A stretch of 64,000 nt of DNA, taken from assembly GCA_016584495.1 (NCBI GenBank), contig WAID01000001.1, forward strand, positions 2,418,001-2,482,000, in the 5' to 3' direction. Made by a program: the position numbers and the translations under genes. Shown piece after piece: positions 10,780 to 23,380 of this stretch. The notes beneath the pieces are model-generated. The model had not been told where the DNA came from. It did no database searches and saw only the letters and a list, made by a program, of their open reading frames with translations. The number at the start of each line of letters is the position of its first letter. The first letter of the stretch is position 1. This stretch comes from Celoporthe dispersa (Eukaryota > Ascomycota > Sordariomycetes > Diaporthales > Cryphonectriaceae).

Positions 10780-12908
10780 ATGGAATATACGGGCTCCAAG
10801 AGCTCTCACGAGAGCTCTACTTCTATCGAGGTTGGGCCGGCCCAAGGGACCGAGCCGGCTGATTATGAATACCTCGCCAGATGGCTCCAGGCATGCAATC
10901 AACACCACGCCGATGCATGCGTTCCAAGCCCGACTACGAGCAGACAGCCGCAACAGATCCCCAAATGGGTCATCGATGTCCAGAACGCATGCCTGGTCAG
11001 TGGCAATAGCCCTCAAGTACACCGCTACGTGGCCCTTAGCTACACCTGGGCCCAAGACTCGAGCACAGCAGACAGCGCCGAGAGGTTGATGCTGTCCAGA
11101 CAAGAACTGAGCAATTTCTGCAGGACAGGATTTCTGGACACCGCCAAGCTGCCTGATGTCATTCGCGAGGCGATGGAGCTCCTTCGCGCCGTGAGAGAGC
11201 GGTATCTCTGGGTCGACTGCATTTGTATTCCTCAAGGGGATGTGCACACCAGCACGGAGGTGGAATTTATGGACAAGATCTACTCAGGGGCTTACTTCAC
11301 AATTATTGCGGCTGCGGCTTCCGGTCTCCGTGGTGCACGATCGTACGAGGCCACCCAGATAACTTGGTTGAAAGGGTACGAAGAGAAACGCCAGCACAAG
11401 CTGCTCAACACCTCATGGGCTAGACGCGGATGGACCTTCCAAGAGCACCTGCTTTCAACGCGTGCCGTGGTTTTTCTCGGAGGGGATGAGATCTTCTGGG
11501 ACTGCAATCGCTGCGTCTGGGGTCCGGAAACAACAGCGACCGAGCTCAACAAGACTGTTGACCCCGACCCACGATCTGCTTTCTACAACGAGATTGCGTA
11601 CAAGAAAGCAAAATTCTCTGGGCACCGTCAAAGTCACCTGGACTTGGGCTGCCCCGACATGCATCTCTACACCGAGCTCGTATGCCTCTATAACAACCGC
11701 GACCTGACCTTCCCGCAGGATGCCTTGGCGGCATTTTCTGGCGTGTTACATGCCTTGGCGCCTAGATTCCGCGGTGGTTTCATCAACGGGCTACCAAGCC
11801 TCTTTCTGGACGGCGCACTGCTTTGGCAACCCATCAAGGGGGGATATCAGGCGACGATTCCACCTGCCGCTACCAGACCCAGGAACGCCGCAAGTCGCGC
11901 TGCCGTCGTGGTCGTGGTGTGGATGGAAGTGCGCTATAGACCCACGAAGCTTCGAATTCGCGAACGCTCACGAGTCGGTCCTTTTCGGTCTAAAGCTGCA
12001 CAACCTCGTCAAATGGACCCTTCTCTCGCAGGACCATAACAAGAAACCATTGACAGAGCCTGCGTTGATGGACCAATACAGATCTTTCGTTACCAATGCG
12101 ACTATTGCTCTTCCAGAAGGCTGGTATCGCAAGGACGACCTGTGTTTTACCAAGTTCTGCCACGAGTCGCTTCCCGATTCTCCTTTTCTGTTCCCATTTC
12201 CACTCGCAGAACCCGGGGCCTCCCAGTCGCACGTGTCGCCATCTTTGAATTGGCCGTTTCTATCTGGTCAAACTTCCCAGGCCAGCGTACGAGCACGCTG
12301 CATACTTCGACCTCACCGGAAGCATAATCGGGCCGCTCGCAGTGATGTGATTGACAGGAAGTCTGGCCTAATAATTTCCGTATCGGAAATGCCCGAATAC
12401 AAGGCCGGCTCTGGCGAGATGTTTTCTGTCGCTACGCTCGAAGACGAGCGAGGGAGATGGGCGGGTACGCTTCGACTAGGCGAGAAAGAGTGCCTGACAC
12501 CTGGGGAGTATGTACGTCTCATTGCTCTCTCGAAAGGAAGTTGTCCACTCCATCGTCTGAGATTCCTCGACGAAGCCGTTGATCACAAGGCGTACGCTAC
12601 TTTCCAACATAACAGACTACAAGACAAAGATCAAATCCAGGGTTCACTTCACACGGGAATCTGGCGTTCATAGCGCTCCAAGCTCGAAGCGTACGACCGG
12701 CGAGAATGCTGATGTGGAAAATCCATTATATTATGCCGACAAAATGAAACAAGAGGCGGGTGTCGCCCCCGAAAAGGTATACCACTTTTACAACGTAATG
12801 TGGGTTGAGCAGAGAGGTGATGTCTACTACCGGCGTGCAGTAGGGCGTATAAAGCAGGAAATTTGGGACGAGTCCAAGTCTGAGCCAACCTCATTCATCC
12901 TTGGATAA
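10780..12908 (+). pseudogene. HET-domain (heterokaryon incompatibility) protein, frame-broken
   Basis: The ATG at 10780 opens a 5' frame with the hallmarks of the fungal HET domain: YVALSYTWA, then LPDVIREAMELLRAVRERYLWVDCICIPQ, MDKIYSGAYFTIIAAA, and WARRGWTFQEHLLSTRAVVF. HET proteins take part in nonself recognition and programmed cell death after hyphal fusion. Coding then passes from frame 1 to frame 2 at the G6 run near 11837-11842, where the family's LPSWSWCGW block resumes. It passes again to frame 3 between about 12590 and 12700, before the typical C-terminus EKVYHFYNVMWVEQRGDVYYRRAVGRI, and stops at 12906-12908. The first break looks like one extra G; the second could be an indel or an unrecognised intron. 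If both are real, this is a recently dead gene. Confidence 0.8.
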
Positions 12909-13280
12909 CTCCTTAGGCACGCTGGAGAGCAAGTGCACAGCTTCTTTTAGAATGAAGGATACCCATCCTAAGGCTGTGGAATGTTCCTCCTTGAAGATCT
13001 GTCTTTAGACTTGCTGCTAGTCCTAGGCCACCAGCTCCAATACCTAGAAACTGTCGCTCAGGACTGTCTCGTTCCATCATTAAAGCTACAAGCTAGTCAT
13101 GATCACGAGCAATGCAATATTAGTTTTTGTCTTTTTTAATCAGCAATCAGTAATCAGGGTATCATCCTAAAGATGGCCGTATATTAGATATTGAAACCGA
13201 AATTCTACGAGAAATAGTATAGCAGGCGCGGAGTGCTAAGCTGAAGCCAGCTTTATTTTTTATTTTTTTATTTATTTTAG
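12909..13280. other. Intergenic, no gene seen
   Basis: There is only a poly-T rich stretch (about 13240-13280) immediately before the dispersed repeat. No coding frame or RNA gene was recognised. Confidence 0.4.
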
Positions 13281-13524
13281 TGATGATAGAGCTACAACTG
13301 ATAATCGTTGTCCGTAACTGAATAATGTTTGTGTAATCAAGAATTTCTCGCCACTATAGTAATATAGCATTTGCTACGCATATAAATTCAAGAGTGCCGT
13401 TGAGATTATTGCTAATTAGCGAGGATTTGAGTATTGTGGGCTGAGTGCAGCCTCGGTTTCGATTATGGATATAAGCATAGTTTGAACATTCTCCAATAAC
13501 AACTGGGTTCGGTGGTATAATTGG
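13281..13524 (+). repeat. Dispersed repeat, copy 1, fused to tRNA-Val-like 5' half
   Basis: About 244 bases starting TGATGATAGAGC recur at 31465-31710 with scattered substitutions. Both copies run straight into a sequence resembling the 5' half of tRNA-Val: bases 13506-13533 match the tRNA at 31893-31920 in 26 of 28 positions, then diverge. The tRNA-like part lacks anticodon arm and T arm, so it is not a functional tRNA gene. It may be an LTR or other element that integrates next to tRNA genes, or a duplicated tRNA 5' flank. Confidence 0.6.
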
Positions 13525-13533
13525 TTTATCACA

Positions 13534-16135
13534 GCTACTGACACCACCACAACATCAATTGATGGCAAAACTCATAGAGCAGGACATCGTGACATGTTGA
13601 ACGGTCTATTTCACCGTTCCAACGGCAGACCACGATAATGTTAAGGCCATATTACTAAGCTGGGCTAGGGAGTACAATCTGATGATATCTCTACCCCTCC
13701 CTCGCTTTATTTCGATCCTTGCTTGATTTTTGATTCTTGTTTTATTTCGATCCTTGCTTTGTACTAGGTCTGTTCTAAAATAGCAAGCTAATTCTAGAAC
13801 CTTCTGCTATCTTAGCGTATTGAAAACGAATTTTAACAGTTTGACTGGATCCGAGATTGAAGCTCTTCAAGTAAATCGACTCATTATATCTACTTCGATT
13901 CTCAGCTCGAGCCAAGGATAATATGAAAACTTCATATGCATATCTGAAGCCTGCTAACTTCGTGATACGATAAATCGGATCAGCAGTAAATGGACTACCA
14001 GCAGGACCACTAGCAGGAGCAGCAGCAGGGTGAACAGATGGGTCAGCAGGATCAGCAGCCAGGCAGCTACGCATCGGAATGCAGCAGCCCGGCTAGCTCT
14101 TCATATTCGGAAACGCTTAATGCTAAACCTGATCTGATAATCGATATAAAGCAACTTATTGCCTTGGAGATCCTGGGGCAATACAAAGCTTGATACTGCG
14201 AGCCGATCAAATTCTCAAGGCAATGCCAAACCCTAGTACTTGGGGCCGATATATTATACTATAATTGTCAGGCTGATATTAGCCTTGTGATTTGCTCGAA
14301 GTGGAATAATAAGATATATATTCCTATATATCTAATGAGGGCTGGCCACCTTCTGAGAAGAAACTAGTGAGTTACCCTCTCCCCCGGGGGCTCCGCAGCC
14401 TCAGTTGCCTTGTCCCAATCGATTCTGGCGGCAATTGCTTATTTGTCTTCTAATTCGCAGATGGAATTATGGCCTTTGACGGATTGGGCTGGACCAGAGT
14501 CTGTGGGCAAATTGAGAGCCCGCAAAGAAGCGAAGAGGGCGCAAAAGGCGATGGCCCAGGGGAAGATGGCGCGCGCATGCTTTTGATAGGAGGCATATGG
14601 ATATATGGGGTGATGCAGTGGATCGGCATCAGTGCTTACGCCTACCTCGTGTCTGAGATAGGGATTGGTCAAAGATATCTTTATTTTCAGACTATTATTT
14701 CAGGGGGTTCCAATAAGCTGCTTGTACTTTTATCCCTTGGAAGAGGGAGGGCTTAGCCCCTCTCTTTTCAGAATTAAATGTTCTTCCTTTTCCACTTGTT
14801 GAAAATTTTGCGCATCACTTCGGCTCTACTCATCAAATTCTGCACCTTGTTGTACATTTTCCAACTTCTACGCTGTATGAAGCCCGCGATGACTTAAAAG
14901 AAGCTCATTCTTATGCTATCTTGTATGACTCGCCTGTCATAGTTTGGGGGGTCCGAATTGGCACTTCTCTAGGGTTAGAATTCCAAATCGAGTACAAACG
15001 CGACCGCGATTCCGATACTGTATTTGAGTTGTTTGGACATGGTTGGGTTCAGGTCTCAGTTGGACGCCGTTCGGAAATTAAAGGTGATACTGGGACTTCG
15101 GCTTGTGAGGCAGGAGGGTCAGATGGCTCCAGAGAGGCAGTTTTCAAGCCAATCGACGCACGATCTCTGGAAAAGTTGCTTGAGCTCCCAGAAGGATTCT
15201 GTCAGAAATGCAGAATATGTCAGATATGCAGAGATGTCTGACACGAAGCTGAGGAGGTTTTGAGGGGGCAGCAGCAATGATATTTTCGGTGAAGAATAAG
15301 GCCTGTTCTCTAGGTCGCACTCCTGTACGGTCTGTACTAGTATGGAACCCAGAATTAGCTCAGTTTATGTTCCAGGCAGGGAGCGCTCACAACTCACTTC
15401 TATTGTCGAAGGTATATCAATTTTGAGGGATAAAAAAGCCCGAGGCAGCTTTTCCTTCTTTCTCTAGACTCCAACAATATGATTACTCGAACAAATAGCC
15501 GCCGGATGAAAGAAACAGTGATGCTTCAGGCATGACTTGACTTGTTCGCCTGCCCGGTTCAAAATTAGGCAGCCAGGGAACCAGACAACCAGGCAGCACT
15601 CGCGATCAACCTTATACACAGGCCAACTACACGTCTCGGATATTGCAGCTCCGAATCCACACTACCACAAGTCCTGTCCGTTCAATGCGCAACCAATGAC
15701 ATTTCCTCTTCCTGCTACGTCTCACGAGGGGGAGCAGAGGTTGCTGAATGCTAGCCTGGAGAGGGTATTGGAAGGCCTTGGCATAGCAAAGGCGTTGGCT
15801 GACATTCTGTTGGTAGATCGGCCGCTGTAATATACTCAATCAGTCTCTCTACTTCAAGGGTTTCGTTTCCGTCCTCTCCGAGAGAAAAGAGGGTGTGGAT
15901 TTCAAAGTGCGCTTTGGTCTTTGTATGCGTGGAAAGCGAGCTAGCTCCTAGATGGTTACTTGGGAGGAGAGAATGTCACATGTCTAGGATCATTCCACAT
16001 CACATTTCTTCGAGGCGCTTCGGCAATTAAAACCTTCATAGGTGAGAGAGGCACTGCCTACCCGGTTTCAGGGACAAGCAGAATATCAGCGACAGGGAAC
16101 TGCCCGCTAAGATATAGAATTCTACTGCGATCTTG
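13534..16135. other. Long gene-poor stretch with low-confidence coding scraps
   Basis: CAG-rich low-complexity sequence lies near 13980-14080. At 14461 a 41-residue frame (MELWPLTDWAGP...GKMARACF) follows a CTAAT...CGCAG acceptor-like signal and could be a terminal exon of a lost gene. Other open frames near 14.9-15.8 kb lack ATG starts, introns or recognisable motifs. I do not call a gene here. Confidence 0.35.
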
Positions 16136-17788
16136 CTATTCATCGAAGATCACTCTAAGTGTAGCCCCCTCTAACCTCTCCTGTAGATTGTTCTCGGCAG
16201 CCCCTAAAACATCATCCACGTACTGCTCCATCTCAGATCGGAGGACAAGATCGATGCCAAACTCATCGAGCCTCTCCTCGATATAGTCATTTATTCCTTC
16301 CCGCGCCTCTTGTAATTGTTCCTTCACAAAGAGCTCCATGTCGTTCACTTTTGTCCTCCAATCTGCGGATATAACCTCGACCTTAGCTAGCTGATCGAGT
16401 GTCTTGTCTGCCTGCGCGATCCTTTGCGCGAGCAGCGTATCCTTCCTCTCCGCCTCTGCAATCCTTTGCGTAAGCAGAGCGTTCTTCCTCTCCGCCTCCA
16501 ACATTAGATCCTGAGCTGATCAAGTCGCATGTCGACTTTGTCTATAGTTGGGTCGGTACTTTCGCGGTCGGAACGAGATCGCTTTCGAAGTGAACCCCTC
16601 GGAGGTGATGCAAGCTCATTATATGAAGGTGGGTTTGCCGTTGAACGTCGCTCCTCAAGCTGGGGGGCGAGAGGGCCCATGGTGAAATCGATGGTTGAGG
16701 CCTGCTTGCCGTCCTCGTCTGGAACTCCCCGGATATAGGAACCGCTGGAACCGCTACTGTCGGGGCGAAGGCGTTTTGTACCACGAGTATCTAGTCAATA
16801 AAAATAATGAAAAAATTAACAAGCAACAACCCAATAGCACAAATTGCTCATGGAAGACGTACCAGATGTCAGCGCATGGGCATCAGAGACTGGCTGGCTT
16901 TGAATATGGAAATAATCGGGTGGAGGTGTGCTCTCAATGTCTTCTGGCGCGGTTATAGCAAGCAGACTCTGTCCCTCGATGATATCGGCCCCAAGAACCC
17001 AGTAAAGGCTGGCTATATCATTAAATTTGCCGAGACTAGAGAGTCCTCCTCTCTTTGGTTCTGGTGGAATATGTGTCCGCGTGGCTGCATTGCAGAGCTA
17101 TTCCAACTGCTTGATGCTGACTTTTCCGCGCGGAAGATTAGTAATAATGGTGAATTGCCTCTGGCTTGCCAGAGAATGAAAGGCAGTACCCCGCTGTTAT
17201 AGTGACAGGCTGTCCAACGGGTAACTGAAGTGGACATAGGAGTCAATAGACGGCTGCGGCACTATAAGGACAGGCGGCTCGGATAGCTCCCACATAAAAG
17301 AGAAGGCATTATACTGGGATATCTCCCGCGGAAGACAATGAACTGAGAGAAGACGGATTCGTTCAGAATAAATATAGATAGAGACCCTCAACTTGCTCTG
17401 GGCTCCGCTATTGCCATTATTGAAATTGATACCGGCCTTGGCGCTGATTGTAGAAAGCAGTATGGGCATATGGATCTTGAAGAAGGCAGATTTTTGCTTG
17501 GGGCGCCAGTATATATTGAGCTTGAGATAGAGCAGCTTATAGTTTTTGTATTATTCTTCCCAGATCGCTATTATAGGAGCTATGATATCCAAATCCTTCG
17601 GCTATGGCCAGGTCGGCTGGAAATCAGCATAGGGGAGACCAGAGCTCTCCGAGGATACTGCCCCTGAAGAGGTGAAGCAGGCATCCAAATCGTTCTTAGA
17701 TAGCGGCAGTGGAGATAGGGACTGGTTATAATTAAAAACGGAATCGGGGCTGGTTGGTCTTGCATATAGAGAATAAGGCGAATAAGGT
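16136..17788 (-). pseudogene. Decayed gene of unknown function with RIP-type stops and C-terminal coiled coil
   Basis: On the minus strand one frame can be followed from about 17788 to an intron (donor GTACGT about 16864, acceptor GACTAG about 16794), then across a Pro/Ser-rich linker, a basic RKRSRSD stretch and a coiled-coil end at 16504-16136 (AERKNALLTQRIAEAERK, then an acidic helix to FDE). Recognisable segments include YKNYKLLYLKLNIYWRPKQ, FSFMWELSEPPVLIVPQPS and LYWVLGADIIEGQSLLAI. In-frame stops at 17604-17602 (TAG), 17553-17551 (TAA), 17199-17197 (TAA) and 17100-17098 (TAG) are all one C-to-T (or G-to-A) step from CAG, CAA or TGG. One further frame slip lies at about 16508. The phase across the intron fits. 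I do not recognise the family. The upstream end may extend through another intron (acceptor ATATAG near 17789). Confidence 0.6.
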
Positions 17789-19697
17789 GAGTTGGGCTAT
17801 ATCGAGGAACCAGCATAGGCTAGTGGTATAGATCTGCCGAGATATAACATATTGATATGAGCTGAGCGGAGTGGGAGAGACAGGATACTGCGATATGGAG
17901 CATTTACGAGAGATTAGCTTAGATGCATATATAAGAAGAAGAGGGACAAGAAAAAGGGGCCCAGAAGATCCCATCCGCCCAGGCTTTCTTCTCTTGAATA
18001 TATCGTGAAACAGGGAAGCAGAGGAGTAGCCTTGACTCCGATTGAGCGCGTCGATGCATAGACGCATCGACGCGTAGATCCGGCGATGATGGGAACGGTA
18101 GGCGTGATTGGGGAGGGGGGAGGGGGAGAAGATAGACCAGAAGGGGTAAAAACGAGATGGCGCACAGTGAATCGCCTCTCCCTGCCCTGTATAGCGCTGC
18201 AAGATCTAGTTTCACACGAAAGAACACATCCAGACCTATCAGCGAGTGAAGCTTGAGTAGAATCTGTAGAATGATGTGGTGTGTGAGCACCATCTTACAC
18301 CAGCCTAAACGCAGGACAGGGGAAGGTTCTTCGTTGTACGGTAGAGATGTTGTGATGTGGTGGTTGCGGTCGAGGTGAGAAAGGAGGGGTTATGCCATCT
18401 CTAAAGATGGGAATTTTAGCTCGTGCTGGGTACAAAACCTCATGGGCAGGAGCTCATCCCTCTATCATAGAGCTAATTTCGAGACTGCTCGTGGACCCTG
18501 GGTTCTGCAATTTTGCTGCTGGCAATGCAGTACGTACTGCTGCCGCTAAACTCGGTCCATTGTTTACCGCCCCGGTACCAAAATCGAACACTTGGAAAGT
18601 GAAATTGGAAAATAGCGAATGATGTACTTTTTCTCCTTACGACTGAGGTGTAGATATAGTGAAAGGTGTTATTATTGGTGGTATCGTTGCTGATGCTGAT
18701 GGGTAATGAAAAGCATCTAAGAGAAGTATGTGAACCGGACACGGAACGGTCTGTAGTAGCGTAAGGCATTTCCTACTCACAAGTTGTATATAAGTCAATG
18801 CATATGGATGCAAACAACATCCTAATTGTCATAGAGAAATCCCGATGGTGAAATAGAGTATACCAAATTGGGGAAATAAAGAATTGGGACTCATAATCGA
18901 GGCCGCAGAGTTGTATCTGCCGGGGTTGGGCTATTTGGCTCTTATAGCTATTTTGAGCGACCAATATGCAAAATCGCTTTTAATTTCTAGATTATCCTTG
19001 AATTTATCAAGTGGTGAATGTTCAGTATGCCTATTCAATATTTTATGCGCTGTTGGATGGGCTTTCTCGTACGTACAATGCTGTACAGAAACCGTATAGT
19101 TGATTGCTGTGTATTGCTTGCTTGTTCGTTGTCGATTGTTGTGAAGCCATCGTGGTCGTCGTGGCACATGTACGAAAAGGGGTAAGGGGGTCTAGTGTAC
19201 AGACCGCTAGAACTCTAACCCTCTATCTATGCAATACCACATATATCACACATACGCAGATTATGGTCAGAGATTTGTCGAGTCGCGTAGGGTTTTAGCT
19301 CATCGGTGGTAATTACAGATTTAGTGGTTATTAGTACTCTTTGCGCTAGAAATATTATTACAAATTCAATGCTAACAAGATTGAAGAGGGGAACTGATGC
19401 GTCTAGCTTAGCCAGCTAGGCTTGTACCTAAAGCCTATAGCTGTTCAATTGATCCATGATAGTAATCCTACCATTGGGCCAACCCTTTGGCTCAGTTATC
19501 TAGGGTCCATCCATATGCGTAGCCAATGGGTGCTGTAGTTTCAGGCGGGCATCTCTTACGCCTTGAACGTCTTCAGTAAGCCTCTCTCTCATTCTTCCCT
19601 TGCTCGTTCTTTTCTCTCTGACAGCACACCCCTCAATATATACTACATCGCGCTGTGCAATGTCTCCTTGCGTAGACAGGGCTGTAGAAGACGATCC
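17789..19697. other. Gene-poor stretch with a strong hairpin and an LTR-like remnant
   Basis: A perfect 11-bp inverted repeat lies at 18047-18057/18064-18074. Sequence at about 18640-18800 weakly resembles 31700-31890: both contain ACGGTCTGTAG followed by a CTCAC/TATATAAGT-like block, as in a degenerate LTR promoter. A minus-strand open frame at 18293-17919 has an ATG but no recognisable domain. I call no gene. Confidence 0.35.
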
Positions 19698-21091
19698 CTA
19701 CGGCCGCTGATATACTGTTGGAGGAAATTCATTCATCGTAATATGGTGCTGAGATTCGGAGTCCACCACCTGTTTATACCTCGTCCATGCTTGGCTACGG
19801 TTCGGGCTCGGCAGGCTGGATTTGCTGTCGGGAACAGATCGTTTGGAGGAAGATAGCCTTTGAATTGTAGTTGACCAGATGCGAGCTGCTGAAGATTTTA
19901 CCGCGTCTGGTACGTGTCGACCCAGAAAAGCCGGTAGGAGCGCTGCGCAAGCACAAATGATACCGACATTGACTTCGATAGTACTAAACGCTGGTTAGCG
20001 TATGGTATATTGGGGATCATAATAAGAGCAAGGAGCTCTCACGCCCAGACGCCCATTTTGGACAGATTCCAAGTAACATCATCACTGCTTTGCAGGATTG
20101 GAGTCATTCCCAATCTTACTAAACTTGCAACACAAGCACTAAACAATTGGGTTAGATAGATCTTTACCGAGTTGATCTGGAATGGCTTACAGAATTCCCA
20201 GGCTGAACACACATAATACTCTGAGTCGACGAGCAAAGCTCATGTTCAGGCCCCAGAGCGGCCTGATGGGAAGGACCAGTATCAAGATGTCCGTCGCAGA
20301 GCTCGTAGCTCCCGATAGATACGGCAGAATCAGCGGGTTGTCGCAATGTCCCGGCAACGTGGCATTCCAATTCTTAGCAATTGGGGAACATTCGAAGACA
20401 GTGGCGAAGAACAGGGCCAGGTTGATGCAGGTGACAAAGATAATGACCACAGTGATCCAAATTTTGACATTGCGTTGGGGTGAAAACAGGCGGTAGAAGA
20501 ATGATAGAAACGTGAGTTTGACAAAGCAAGTAAGCAGCAGATATTCAAATTCCGCAATTGTAAACCACTGTGACATAAATATCAATACTGAGCTACATCT
20601 GCTCACAATAGCCTCTGGGAAGTGGACCATGCCTCTCACTCACTTTCAATGCATCTAGGAGCCACAGAGGAGGTTCATCCCACATATGACGGCCAACGCC
20701 ATATGTGTATGCTTGTTCTGGTTAACATTGGTAGCATGCCCGGAACCGGAAATGGTTTGCACATACATTTGATCAGTAGTGAGGAAAAGACGCATGATAA
20801 AGCCCAGGAAATGAGACAGAAATCTAGATTCATTGCTTTCAGCACACGATAACCGATATGTTTGCGTAGATAATAGGTATATGCTCAGAGAGAGGACTTA
20901 CAGTCGTCTAGCCATAACTTTGCTCTATTAACAAAAATCCGAGTATAGATCCTCATGAATACGAAAAGGGTTGCAAGACCAAGGCAAACGGTATGAAGCG
21001 CTATGTTCTCGGGTAGCTGACTTGTCGGATCGACGAGATTCGGCTCGACACCCTCCGGAGGAGAAATGGATCCACCCCATTGAGATGCCAT
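19698..21091 (-). CDS. Rhodopsin-like (PTH11-type) seven-helix integral membrane protein, 6 exons
   Basis: Six exons join in phase: 21091-20902, 20823-20767, 20711-20644, 20567-20191, 20138-20043 and 19983-19698. The predicted protein starts MASQWGGSISPP. It has the family signature LDDYF after helix 2, YGVGRHMWD after helix 3, WFTIAEFEYLLLTCFVKLTFLSFFYRLF, then FECSPIAKNWN and helix 6 ILILVLPIRPLWGL, a DVTWN motif after helix 7, and a polar cytoplasmic tail ending VYQRP. Such proteins are widespread in filamentous ascomycetes; some act as G-protein-coupled receptors in surface sensing, most are uncharacterised. The third exon's acceptor (AAG at 20712) was chosen because the alternative CAG gives a stop. 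It is divergent from the P450 at 21646, with 554 bp between them, so the two may share a promoter and belong to the terpenoid cluster. Confidence 0.8.
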
Positions 21092-21645
21092 AATGTCGTC
21101 TAGAGAGCCAAACTAAGAAAGAAGGAGTTAATACAGAATTTTATATTGCTTGCATATGACAATCAACCTCTCGAAGCTTTCTGTCTTTGAAAAGCAGTGG
21201 AAAGCAGGACGTTGGAGGAAAAGGCGAATCCAAGATCAGCAGACCATTCCAATATATTGGTAGCTTTCTGCACAGCCTTTCAACCAGCCGTCAGCAGTAC
21301 ACCAACATAAGAAGGCTGCAGAGTTACAATTTACCCATGGGGAAATAAAAATAGGCTACATTTAGCGCCGTTAGAGATGTACGTTGTAATTACTTGAACA
21401 CTGACACATTCATCTCGTCTGGTTTCGACAGACTGGCCCCACGAGGAATCCTCTGGCGGACCATCCTTGCTAGTACTAGTGGCCTGCATCTGGAGTCCGA
21501 AGGGGTCTGCATGAATTGCCGCCCGCACCCAAAAAGTATTTTCCAATCAAGTCTTTGAGCGAAGGACCCATCTTCCGCATCTACGATTGGGATTCTCGTC
21601 TTCTTCCAACCATCTTATTCAAACAACGAATCAGCCTGCGTCATA
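21092..21645. promoter_or_regulatory. Divergent intergenic region between membrane protein and P450
   Basis: These 554 bases separate two head-to-head genes. No recognised operator could be assigned. The role as a shared bidirectional promoter is inferred from gene orientation only. Confidence 0.35.
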
Positions 21646-23380
21646 ATGTACTTCAGCGAGCAGGATCTCTGGCCTTTGCCAGTCTTGCGACTAGCAGCAA
21701 CCATCCTCCTCGCATTTGCATCTGTAAGAATGGCTATCATCCTCAACGGGCGTCTTGGACAGAGTCACAGCAAAAACTAATCCACTCTTAATACGATGCT
21801 CCCAGTATGCGCTTTGCCGAGCCATCTACAATGTCTACTTTCACCCACTTTCCAACATTCCGGGCCCGCCTGCTTGGTCTGCTACGCGGTTGCCGTTCAT
21901 ATGGGCGCTTCTTCGAGGCACCATCGTTCATGATTTTCAGCGATTGCACCAGCAGTACGGACCGATTCTGCGCATTGCTCCAAATGAGGTAACCTTTGCT
22001 CAAGGAGAAGCTTGGGCCGATATTTTTCAACCTCGACCCGAGACACCGCAATTCCTCAAGGATCCGACTTGGTGGAAGGCGCAACCGGGCCAGTCACAAT
22101 CTCTTCTCAGTGCTATTCATCCAGAGGAGCACGCACGAATTCGCAAGGTTCTAGCTCCAGCTTTCACTCCACGCGCGCTTGCAGCTCAAGAGCCTGTGCT
22201 ACTTCGTTATACCAATCTCCTCGTTGAACGGCTACGCGAACTCGTTTCCACCAACGTGAAGGATGGGAAAGCACTCGTGGATCTGACCCCGTGGTTTAAT
22301 TTTACCACATTCGATATTTTTGGGGACCTGGGGTTTGGCGAATCTTTCGAGTGCCTCGAAACATCTCGGTACCACCCGTGGATTGCGCTTCTGTTCAATA
22401 GCGTTAAAGCCGCCACATTTGTTGCTGCAGTACGTTATTACCCCTTTTTGGAGAGGCTCCTTATGAAGTGTATACCTGCGTCCCTGAAAGAAATGCAACG
22501 GAAACATTTCAACCAGATCGTGGACAAGGTGGATCGGCGCCTGAACTGGGAACTCGAGCGAGCCGACATCATGTCGCATGTCATCAGAGGAAGGAAAGGT
22601 GAAACACTGGACATTGGGATTATCAACACTACCTTTATGGTCTTGACTACTGCTGGAAGCGAAACAACAGCGACCGTGCTCAGCGGCACTCTGAACTATC
22701 TTATAAACAGCCCAGACAAACTCGCTATACTCGCGCAAGAAGTCCTCGAGCGATTCCGGGAATCGGAAGACATCAAACTCGATACTGTACAGCACTTCGA
22801 CTATCTGGATGCGTGTATTAGTGAAGGCCTCAGGCTTTGCGTTCCCATACCCTGGATGCTACCGAGGCTGGTGCCACCAGGAGGTGCTTCCGTTTGCGGG
22901 ACATGGCTTCCAGGAAGGGTGCGTAATATTCCGACTATCCATATATTATCATCAGGACAACAGTCATATCAGAGCTCTTACTGACCGTCCACAATGCATA
23001 TCTAGACTCCTGTTTCAATCCAAGCATACACGCTCAATCGGACGCCAGATTATTTCCACGCCGCATCATCTTTCTGTCCGGAGCGTTGGCTTCCTGATGC
23101 GAGTAGCAACAAAGAATCACCATTTTACAGAGACCATCGTCAAGCTATGCAGCCTTTCAGCACCGGACCTCGGAACTGCATGGGCCAGCACCTTGCTTGG
23201 GCAGAAATGCGACTCATATTAGCAAAACTTGTATGGAACTTCGATATGAAAGCAGTGCCAGGGGCGAAGTTACTCTGGGAGGATTTACGAACGTTCTTGT
23301 TAGTTGAAAAGAAACCCGTCATGGTCGATATGAAGTTGAGAAAGGAGACGGCGCAGGCTAGTACTGCAAGCAATATGTAG
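21646..23380 (+). CDS. Cytochrome P450 monooxygenase 1, 3 exons, about 521 aa
   Basis: Exons 21646-21723, 21806-22918 and 23006-23380 join in phase and encode a haem-thiolate monooxygenase. A hydrophobic N-terminal anchor (LRLAATILLAFAS) is followed by YNVYFHPLSNIPGPP, the usual proline-rich hinge of microsomal P450s. Further motifs are the I-helix AGSETT (about 309-314), ExxR as EGLR (E366, R369), PERW in exon 3, and the haem loop FSTGPRNCMG with the axial Cys at about 455. All key residues are present and the length is normal. The start was chosen because its short anchor exon joins the conserved part in phase zero. It lies beside a second P450, a terpene cyclase and a dehydrogenase, so oxidation of a terpene scaffold is the likely job; the substrate is unknown. 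Confidence 0.88.

Noticed and set aside
13980..14090. CAGCAG-rich stretch as a possible CRISPR-like or satellite array
   Set aside because: Units are irregular and short; simple low-complexity sequence in a eukaryotic genome.
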